NCBI GenBank assembly: GCA_027578815.1
Contig: JANBTH010000391.1
Coordinates: 1 to 18,381, forward strand
Source: Coemansia sp. RSA 1804
Lineage: Eukaryota; Kickxellomycota; Kickxellomycetes; Kickxellales; Kickxellaceae
DNA length: 18,381 bases
Reading direction: 5' to 3'
Part shown: piece by piece, positions 8,483 to 14,514 of the stretch
Layout: the number at the start of each line of letters is the position of its first letter
How positions within the stretch are numbered: position 1 is the stretch's first letter
The notes under the pieces: model-generated
Told to the model about the DNA's origin: nothing
Databases searched by the model: none
What the model saw: the letters and a program-made list of their open reading frames with translations, nothing else
Translations under genes and position numbers: made by a program

Positions 8483-9646
8483 CTACTTTATTGAAGACGA
8501 CAGTTCAAACGAGCTTAGAAATGCTGCTACTATCTGCTCCGCTGCCGCGGTTGGCGGCAACCGCCCAGCGGAAACCTCAGCCTCAAGCGTCCTCGAATAC
8601 TCTTTTGTCTTTGGGTTTCTTTCCAGCGCGCCGAGTAAAAGGCTAGTAACCTCGCGCCACATCCACTTCTGCTGCTGCTCTGTTCGCAATACATCCCACT
8701 GGCCGGTCGTGTCCAGCATCGCGAAGTATCTCTGCACGGTGTCCCAGATGCGATCGAGATTGTGGCCCGTAGTTGCCGAGGCCCTGATGGCCTTGGGGGT
8801 CCAGGTGGATCTGCGAGGGACCATCAGGTGAAGAGCATTCATTATATCCGTCCGCGTCTGGCGAGCCGGCAGGGCAAGCGGGCCATCGGCCTTGTTGATG
8901 ACCACCAGGTCGGCCAGCTCCATGATCCCGCGCTTGACGCCCTGCAGCTCATCGCCGGACCCCGGCTGCATCAGCAGAACGAACATGTCAACCATCTCGC
9001 TGACCATCGTCTCCGACTGGCCAACGCCAACCGTCTCGACCAGACACACGTCGTAGCCGCCGGCCTCGGCCAGAATGATAGAGTCCAGCGTGTTCCGCGC
9101 AACGCCGCCGAGCGTCCCGCGGCTCGGCGAGGGGCGCACGTATGCGCCGTCGGCAACACTCAGCCTCTGCATCCGCGTCTTGTCGCCCAGAACCGAGCCG
9201 CCCGACCGCTTGGACGACGGATCCACGGCCATCACCGACACCCGGTGGCCCCTGCCAACAAGCATCATGCCGAACGCCTCGATAAACGTCGACTTTCCCA
9301 CCCCTGGCGTCCCCGTAAGCCCGATGCGCATCGCCCTTTTCTGCTGCGGCTCCCGCACACATGCCGCTACCAGCTCGCGCGCCTGCTCCCTGTGGTCGCT
9401 GCGTGTTGACTCCACCAGCGTTATTCCCCGCGACAGCGACCCCCTGTTCCCTTCCTTGATCCCCGCAAACAGGCTCTGCACTGCTGGCGACCTAACTGGT
9501 TGTTGCTGGTGCAGGGACGACTGCTGCCTCTTGCACCGGCAGAGTCCAACCCGCGCCTTGTGCTGTGTTGCTCGCCTGGAAATGCCAGCCCCAGCAGATG
9601 CAATGCGCCGCATAAGCGTAACAGGAGTCAACAGCATAATCGACAT
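8483..9646 (-). CDS. Mitochondrial MMAA/MeaB-type G3E GTPase (methylmalonyl-CoA mutase chaperone)
   Basis: This 387-residue protein belongs to the MeaB/ArgK/MMAA family, which loads and protects the adenosylcobalamin cofactor of methylmalonyl-CoA mutase (family knowledge). Residues 1-45 form an Arg-rich, acid-free presequence that fits mitochondrial import. The GTPase core shows Walker A GTPGVGKST (112-120), the family block DPSSKRSGGSVLGDKTRM (142-159), RPSPSRGTLGG (171-181), ETVGVGQSE (204-212), GSGDELQGVKRG (229-240) and base-recognition NKAD (251-254). The helical C-terminus carries the family's KWMW (327-330). The start at 9646 is used because the upstream extension to 9790 is a poly-Phe/Ser translation of pyrimidine-rich leader. 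Its presence implies B12 use, although no mutase gene lies in this window. Confidence 0.93.
   Translation of the reverse strand: MSIMLLTPVTLMRRIASAGAGISRRATQHKARVGLCRCKRQQSSLHQQQPVRSPAVQSLFAGIKEGNRGSLSRGITLVESTRSDHREQARELVAACVREPQQKRAMRIGLTGTPGVGKSTFIEAFGMMLVGRGHRVSVMAVDPSSKRSGGSVLGDKTRMQRLSVADGAYVRPSPSRGTLGGVARNTLDSIILAEAGGYDVCLVETVGVGQSETMVSEMVDMFVLLMQPGSGDELQGVKRGIMELADLVVINKADGPLALPARQTRTDIMNALHLMVPRRSTWTPKAIRASATTGHNLDRIWDTVQRYFAMLDTTGQWDVLRTEQQQKWMWREVTSLLLGALERNPKTKEYSRTLEAEVSAGRLPPTAAAEQIVAAFLSSFELSSSIK
8487..8492 (-). terminator. AATAAA polyadenylation signal overlapping the last codons
   Basis: AATAAA on the minus strand lies within the final Ser-Ile-Lys codons of the MMAA-like gene, just before its TAG stop. 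If used, the 3' UTR is only a few tens of bases, which suits the tight convergent spacing with the SAP30-like gene. Confidence 0.4.
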
Positions 9647-9817
9647 GTGTGAAGAATGACAGCAGAAAAAGAAAAAGAAGGAAAAAGAAAAATGAAGAGA
9701 CAAGCTGTTTTCTCTAATGGCCACACATGACGACGATAAGAAAGATGGAAAAAAACACTGACCACCATTTTTTCCCACGCGCAAACCCACGCCAGACTAA
9801 CTGATCAAGACTGCTGA

Positions 9818-9823
9818 TTTATT
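9818..9823 (-). terminator. Polyadenylation signal of the CCDC43-like gene
   Basis: AATAAA on the minus strand lies about 52 bases after the stop codon at 9875. The match is exact; use is inferred from position. Confidence 0.5.
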
Positions 9824-9874
9824 AAAGACCCTCACGGTTAAAGCCAACCAAACCCACCCGTCTGTCCAATCCTT

Positions 9875-10528
9875 CTACATCCGGCGCTTCTCCTTCTTCA
9901 TGGTCCGGCGCTTCTCCTTCTCCTTCTTGAGCCGGTCGCGCTCCAGGAGCTCCTTGTCCTTCCTGACCTTCTCCTCGTGGGCGGCCCGGCTGCTCTCGCG
10001 CAGCGCCTTCTCCTTGTCAAGCACCAGCTGGACATTGCTGTTACGGACCGGGGTGTCGTGTATTTTCTCGGACGCCCCGCCGCCGCCGCCGCGGTACACG
10101 ATCTCGGCCTCGCCGTCGGGGCGCTCGACGATCTCGACGTCATTGTGGTCGTATTTGGACAGCAGCTGCTCCCTCCGGCGCCGCTCCTCCATGGTCATCT
10201 CCCTCCTCACCGCGTCACGGGCGGGGTTGGCAGCCACGACTTCCTGAAGCTCTCGTTTCTCCGCCTCCAGCGCCTGGCCCAGCCGCTCCCTCGCCTCCGC
10301 CTGCTGCTCCCGCTCCTTCTCTGCCGATGCCGCCGACAGCTTGGATATTGCCTCGCGGACAACCCTGCTGAAATCCGCTTCCGATACCGCCTCCAGGTAC
10401 CCGAGTATCGCCTCCTGCTTGTCCTCTGCCTCGGTCGTCGTGTCCTCCAGTATCCCCGTGCAGTACTCTATTATCGCCGCATCGTCGATTCCCAGCGCAC
10501 GCAGCTTTTCATCCAAGTAGGCAGACAT
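9875..10528 (-). CDS. CCDC43-like coiled-coil protein
   Basis: This 217-residue hydrophilic protein resembles animal CCDC43, whose biochemical role is poorly known. The N-terminal 60 residues (AYLDEKLRALGIDDAAIIEYCTGIL at 3-27, then ILGYLEAVSEADF) match the helical N-domain of that family. There follow a long charged helix (about 68-110), a MTMEERRRREQLLSKY segment (111-126) and a Gly run (147-151). The block RNSNVQLVLDKEKALRES (162-179) matches CCDC43's RNTNVxxVL region. The last 40 residues are Lys/Arg/Glu-rich coiled coil ending in a basic tail. No membrane segment or catalytic motif is present. The start at 10528 is the only sensible Met and matches the family N-terminus. The gene runs tandem with its minus-strand neighbours but has its own promoter and poly(A) signal. 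Confidence 0.8.
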   Translation of the reverse strand: MSAYLDEKLRALGIDDAAIIEYCTGILEDTTTEAEDKQEAILGYLEAVSEADFSRVVREAISKLSAASAEKEREQQAEARERLGQALEAEKRELQEVVAANPARDAVRREMTMEERRRREQLLSKYDHNDVEIVERPDGEAEIVYRGGGGGASEKIHDTPVRNSNVQLVLDKEKALRESSRAAHEEKVRKDKELLERDRLKKEKEKRRTMKKEKRRM

Positions 10529-10691
10529 TCCTTCTTTCTTGTGGAGTCACCTCCTTTCTGCGCAGCAAGAAAAAGAAAGAAAGAAAAAAGTACTAGAAAG
10601 TGTTTAAGGATACTTGTGGATCGCATCTTCTCTAACCGCTGTTGCTAGCCACGACAATTAGTTCGCCCCAACAGCCACCATTCGCTTGATT

Positions 10692-10829
10692 ATGGCTGTC
10701 ACACGCAGAACAATATGGCCCCTGTGGATACTTTATTTTTTCTTGACGCTTCTGTTTGGCTCAGAGATCTGCGACGGATCAACAAGGTTTGACCGAAAAC
10801 CCATCCAGCAGAGCCGGCGGGACCATTGA
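10692..10829 (+). CDS. Candidate small ORF with N-terminal signal/anchor
   Basis: I do not recognise this 45-residue ORF. It has a good start context (A at -3, G at +4). The N-terminus is basic (MAVTRR) and is followed by a hydrophobic stretch, WPLWILYFFLTLLFG, then a short hydrophilic tail that is basic at the end. This looks like a signal peptide or membrane anchor. It lies opposite to both neighbours, in a spacer where a gene could fit. Hydrophobic ORFs also arise by chance in T-rich DNA, so it is a candidate only. Confidence 0.2.
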   Translation: MAVTRRTIWPLWILYFFLTLLFGSEICDGSTRFDRKPIQQSRRDH

Positions 10830-10900
10830 CACATTCAGAGAGATGATGTGCCAGAAACGGCCAAGCAGGGCATCATTCTCCCCCCCTCGGTTGCTCCCGT

Positions 10901-10910
10901 TTTATTTATT
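10901..10910 (-). terminator. Polyadenylation signal of the helical-repeat gene
   Basis: Two overlapping AATAAA hexamers (AATAAATAAA) on the minus strand lie about 40-50 bases after the stop at 10951. Confidence 0.55.
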
Positions 10911-10950
10911 GTAGAAAAATACATATGACAAAAAATGTTTTTATTGCCGA

Positions 10951-13900
10951 CTAGATGTCCCTGGAAACCCTATCCATCTGGGAATACAAGGCGTTGAATG
11001 AGCTGCGAAACGCCTGTACGGAATGTCCAGTGGTAGCAGCAGCAGCCCGATGCGCATTTGCCTTCAGTTCCGCTGCCAGCCACTTCATGCTCGCGATCAT
11101 GTCAGCCACGCTCTTTTCGCCAGATCCCGCCGCTCCATTCGTTGCTGTAGCAGCCGCGCAGAGACTGGCGGGTCTGTCGCCGAGTATCCGGCTGTACACG
11201 GTCCCCCGGGCCTCCACATCGTCCGTGGCCTTACCCCCCGCCTGTCGCCCAATAAAGCCCACCAGCCTGTCCTCCCCGCCGTTCTCAACAAGGCTTTGAA
11301 CAAGCGTCTCATCCCGGCCGGCATCCGACGCTGCCTTGAATATGTGGACAAGCATCTCGTGCTGTGCGATCCACGGGCGGGTGTCACTTAACGAGTGAGC
11401 CACAATTGCCTGGAGGCTCGCCATAGACGACGCCAACGTCGTGGGAGAAACACTGCGGGACACAGCATAGCTGCCGGCCAGACACGCCAAAAGGGCCATT
11501 GGTCTCTCGGCCTGGAACAACGGGTGCTCGATGTTCCGGGCACACAGTGAGAGGATCCTGCCAACACTTGCATTGCCGCTATCCTCAATACACGCAACAG
11601 TCGCAGAAAGAACGACGGTTGCGGCAGCTTGGGTCTGTGTGCTGCAGTCCGCTGAGATGCACTCCTCAATAGCTGCACACGCATGCGTGTACATGGTCTC
11701 GACCAGCTTGGTCCGTCTCTGTGGCTCCAGCACCCGAACCGCCGGCATCATTGCTTCGAATGCAGCAAACGCACCAGCGTAGTCCAGCAGTCCGCCACAT
11801 GCACCGGGAGACTGAGATACTATGCACCGGAGAACGTCCTCTGCAACAGCTGCCACCAGTGCTCTGTGCTTCATATCGGCGTCTTCAGAACCAAATAGAT
11901 CCCACGGCAGGATGCGGATGAGGGCAAGGCGCGACGAGTCGGGGATGCCGCGAAGGGCCGGGCAGTCAATCGCGCTCTGAAAGCAGGTGCGCAGAGCCTG
12001 GGACGAGAGCCGCTGCATCAACGTCAAGAGAATAGTTGACAATGTTCCGGTCTTGCCATCGTCGATGCACAGCGAATCCCTGTCCTGGAACAGCGCGGAT
12101 ACGAGGCCGCCAACCATGGCCTCAGCGGCAGTCGGATCCACCGCGGCGCCAGTCCGCGTCAGAAGCACCCACGCCTCCAGCAGTATTTTGCAACCAAGCG
12201 ACCGTCCCGCCCCATCCAACGCCTCGCCTAGCACGCCCGTTTCCCAGAGCCCAAACGTATCGGCCGAAGCCAAGCACCGCGCACTTGCCGCAACCGAGGC
12301 CACGAGCTGCTGGTACGACGAGTACTCCTTCTGCTGCTTGTCGTTGCCGCCGTCCGTGTAGCTGTCGCCGGTGGCTGGCAAAAGAGCAGAAAGCGGATCG
12401 CGGTCCATGGCGGCCGCAAACGACGCGAGGATCGAATGCCGATGGCCAAGGAGCCGCGTCTGGTCTTCGGGAGAAAAAGAAGCAAGCTCGCAGCACGCAA
12501 TACGGATCATCTCGCAGTGCGCTTCAACCCGACTCAGACCATCAAGCAGGGGCATACTCCCACCGCCATTACATTCTATCCCCGCACTGCTCCTCGTGCC
12601 CAGCGGTAACGCTAATGCATCCAGGTACTTTGTCAAGACAAACGCGTTGCTTGTGAGCAGCGAAAGCGCAAACTTCCTCGACACCGCGGAGAGAAGAGAA
12701 GCAACTGATGGCGACATGTCGTCCGGCAGTTGGAGCAGCGCTTTGGCCGAAAGCAAGTCGCCAAACAGGACGTCGAGCATGGCAAGCGCAGCAGTCCGCG
12801 CATCATGGTCGCGGGCTCTGGGCAGCAGCGCAGTGATGCGGAACACGACGAACCTGATGACCATCAGGTTGCCCTTGACGCGCTTGCCGGTCTTCGGATC
12901 CTGCATCCCGTTGGCCTGACGCAGCCGCGGCAACAAAGTGGTGGCCAGCTGCACCGCCAGTTCGCGCACGGTGCCGGCGCACCGAACAACCACGCGCTGG
13001 CACTGCCTTGCATTGTCGAAGGATGCGGCTGAGAACTTTGTGCAAATCGCACACAGCGCGACCAGCACGGCCTTGAGCGACGGCGGGGCGCTCAGGAGGG
13101 CCTTGTGCGCGGCGAGTGCGTGCTCGCAGAACCGCTCCATCAGCGACCGCTTCATGCCCACGTCATTGGCCCTCAGATGCGCTTCCGACCCAAACACAGC
13201 CGAGATGCTTTCGATCACCTTGCTGCACCGCTTGAAGAGCGTCAGCCGCTGCTGGGGCTGGATCCCCGGGTTCTGCGCAGCTGCCTGGACGGTTGTGCTG
13301 AGCGTGAACAGGCGGCATGCACCGGCAAACAGCTTCGACAAGTAAACGGCTACTGGTCGGCACTGCTCCAGCGTCGACTTCCAAATATCCGCGGACCGTA
13401 GCAGGGGACTGTCGCTCCCTCCGCACATGTAATCAAGACACTCGCTTGTGCACTCCACAACCGCCAGCGCCAAGTGTGTCCTCTCTATCGCATCATCACC
13501 ACCGTTATTTTCAGACGGTGGTTTATGTTCGCTCTTGGGTTTGCCGGGCAATAGGGCCTTTTCCAGCCGCGATGCCGTGTCGTCGCAGATCCGGGCCAGA
13601 CTCGCCAGACACACGTCAACCGCGTGCGCGCAGCACAGGGTGGCCCGGTCCGCCCCTTTCTGGCTGGAGGACACCTGTGCGCTGGCAACCGGGATGGATC
13701 GCAGGACCAGAGCCGAGACCCGCACACCTGCCTCGCATAGCGTGGTGTTGCCGGCGTCGGCGGTCATCTCCTCGATCAGCGAGAGAACCGCCTCAACCTC
13801 CGGCGCACTAACGGCCATGGGGGGCTGCGACGGCGTGTCCTGCGCAACAAAGGCGGTGGCCACAAGGGCGGCCGTGGCGCGGCCGAGCTCTACGCTGGCA

Positions 13901-13992
13901 TTCTGGTCGAGTCGGCCGGCGCTCCTGCCCTCTGACACCAGCGATCTGGCTGTTGCGACGAGCTCGGTGCTGCTGCTGGTGTCCAATATCAT
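10951..13992 (-). CDS. Large alpha-helical repeat protein, possible FIRRM/C1orf112 homologue
   Basis: This 1013-residue protein is rich in Ala, Leu and Ser, with repeated amphipathic helices like ARM/HEAT-type solenoids. It has no membrane helix, nucleotide-binding motif or zinc site that I can see. The region near residues 860-905, containing TRPWIAQHEMLVHIFKAA and the following SLVENGGEDRLVGFIG, resembles from memory the human FIRRM (C1orf112) segment with SWLLEQH...F...VVSFLEK, at a similar distance from the C-terminus. The final 60 residues form helices, as in FIRRM. FIRRM works with the AAA-ATPase FIGNL1 to remove RAD51 from DNA (established). The assignment here is tentative; a generic HEAT-repeat protein is the alternative. 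The coding region is secure: one long uninterrupted frame, a start at 13992, and poly(A) signals after the stop. It shares a divergent promoter with MCM4. Confidence 0.75.
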   Translation of the reverse strand: MILDTSSSTELVATARSLVSEGRSAGRLDQNASVELGRATAALVATAFVAQDTPSQPPMAVSAPEVEAVLSLIEEMTADAGNTTLCEAGVRVSALVLRSIPVASAQVSSSQKGADRATLCCAHAVDVCLASLARICDDTASRLEKALLPGKPKSEHKPPSENNGGDDAIERTHLALAVVECTSECLDYMCGGSDSPLLRSADIWKSTLEQCRPVAVYLSKLFAGACRLFTLSTTVQAAAQNPGIQPQQRLTLFKRCSKVIESISAVFGSEAHLRANDVGMKRSLMERFCEHALAAHKALLSAPPSLKAVLVALCAICTKFSAASFDNARQCQRVVVRCAGTVRELAVQLATTLLPRLRQANGMQDPKTGKRVKGNLMVIRFVVFRITALLPRARDHDARTAALAMLDVLFGDLLSAKALLQLPDDMSPSVASLLSAVSRKFALSLLTSNAFVLTKYLDALALPLGTRSSAGIECNGGGSMPLLDGLSRVEAHCEMIRIACCELASFSPEDQTRLLGHRHSILASFAAAMDRDPLSALLPATGDSYTDGGNDKQQKEYSSYQQLVASVAASARCLASADTFGLWETGVLGEALDGAGRSLGCKILLEAWVLLTRTGAAVDPTAAEAMVGGLVSALFQDRDSLCIDDGKTGTLSTILLTLMQRLSSQALRTCFQSAIDCPALRGIPDSSRLALIRILPWDLFGSEDADMKHRALVAAVAEDVLRCIVSQSPGACGGLLDYAGAFAAFEAMMPAVRVLEPQRRTKLVETMYTHACAAIEECISADCSTQTQAAATVVLSATVACIEDSGNASVGRILSLCARNIEHPLFQAERPMALLACLAGSYAVSRSVSPTTLASSMASLQAIVAHSLSDTRPWIAQHEMLVHIFKAASDAGRDETLVQSLVENGGEDRLVGFIGRQAGGKATDDVEARGTVYSRILGDRPASLCAAATATNGAAGSGEKSVADMIASMKWLAAELKANAHRAAAATTGHSVQAFRSSFNALYSQMDRVSRDI

Positions 13993-14514
13993 GAATTAGA
14001 GAATAGAAAAAAGAATAAAGAAAAATAAAGTGAAGGAAATAAAAAAGATATTGGGATAATGCTACAGCAGCAAACTGCTGCGCATATCACGTTAGCAGGC
14101 CTTGCTTCCCTTTAATTCGCTGTGCGTGTACGCTAGAGAGAGAAAAAGAGAGGCGATTAAGACACGCAGATGCGAGGCTGTGATTTCGTGATCAACCAAC
14201 GCAAGTGTTTATGTTAAAGTTAATGCGCCTTGTTGCCATTATTTTTTTCATGTCGTTTTGGCGCCGTCAAAAAGGTCGCGCTAAAATAAACAAAAGCACC
14301 GTTCCCCTTTCTCTTCCCTCTGTTTGTTTGTTTTATTCCTTACTTCAAAGACGGTCTATAGCATACCTATTTGTTTGTTTCTTTTGCAGCCATCTACTCT
14401 TTTTTAACGTTATTTGCACTTTTATACCTGGTTACCCGCCGATACTGTCAATTGCCTTTTTATTCTTTATCACGACAGACAACATAGCAAGCAGGGAGAA
14501 AGAAAGGATAAAGG
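13993..14514. promoter_or_regulatory. Divergent promoter, helical-repeat gene / MCM4
   Basis: This 522-base spacer lies between two outward-facing genes. The half near the helical-repeat gene is rich in A and G; the half near MCM4 is T-rich, with repeated TTTG and CTTTT tracts. It includes a pair of E2F-like motifs at 14256-14286. No exact ACGCGT (MBF) box was seen. Confidence 0.55.
14256..14286. promoter_or_regulatory. Pair of facing E2F-like sites
   Basis: TTTTGGCGCC at 14256-14265 matches the E2F/DP consensus TTTSSCGC. TCGCGCTAAAA at 14276-14286 reads TTTTAGCGCGA on the other strand, a near match. They face each other and lie 230-260 bases before the MCM4 start codon. MCM genes are classical E2F/MBF targets in the G1/S programme; function here is inferred. 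Confidence 0.45.

Larger units (their letters stand above)
10529..10950. other. Spacer between the CCDC43-like gene and the helical-repeat gene
   Basis: The 422 bases include the CCDC43-like promoter, with a purine-rich GAAA run at about 10564-10590, and the 3' UTR of the helical-repeat gene, with AATAAA signals at 10901-10910. A small plus-strand ORF at 10692-10829 is listed separately. No tRNA or other RNA gene is evident. Confidence 0.4.

Noticed and set aside
8762..9409. 215-codon plus-strand frame opposite the MMAA-like gene
   Set aside because: It lies antisense to conserved GTPase motifs and gives Arg/His-rich low-complexity protein.
9647..9790. 48-residue N-terminal extension of the MMAA-like protein
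   Set aside because: It is a poly-Phe/Ser translation of a pyrimidine-rich leader; a start at 9646 gives a proper mitochondrial presequence.
9977..10648. 223-codon plus-strand frame opposite the CCDC43-like gene
   Set aside because: It is antisense to a family-matching protein and is Leu/Arg/Val-rich without motifs.
10830..10928. Stop-codon readthrough extension of the small ORF at 10692
   Set aside because: Thirty-two open codons after a TGA are within chance, and the segment overlaps the neighbouring gene's poly(A) signals.
12036..12656. 206-codon plus-strand frame opposite the helical-repeat gene
   Set aside because: Pro/Arg/Ser-rich antisense translation within a single long coding frame on the other strand.
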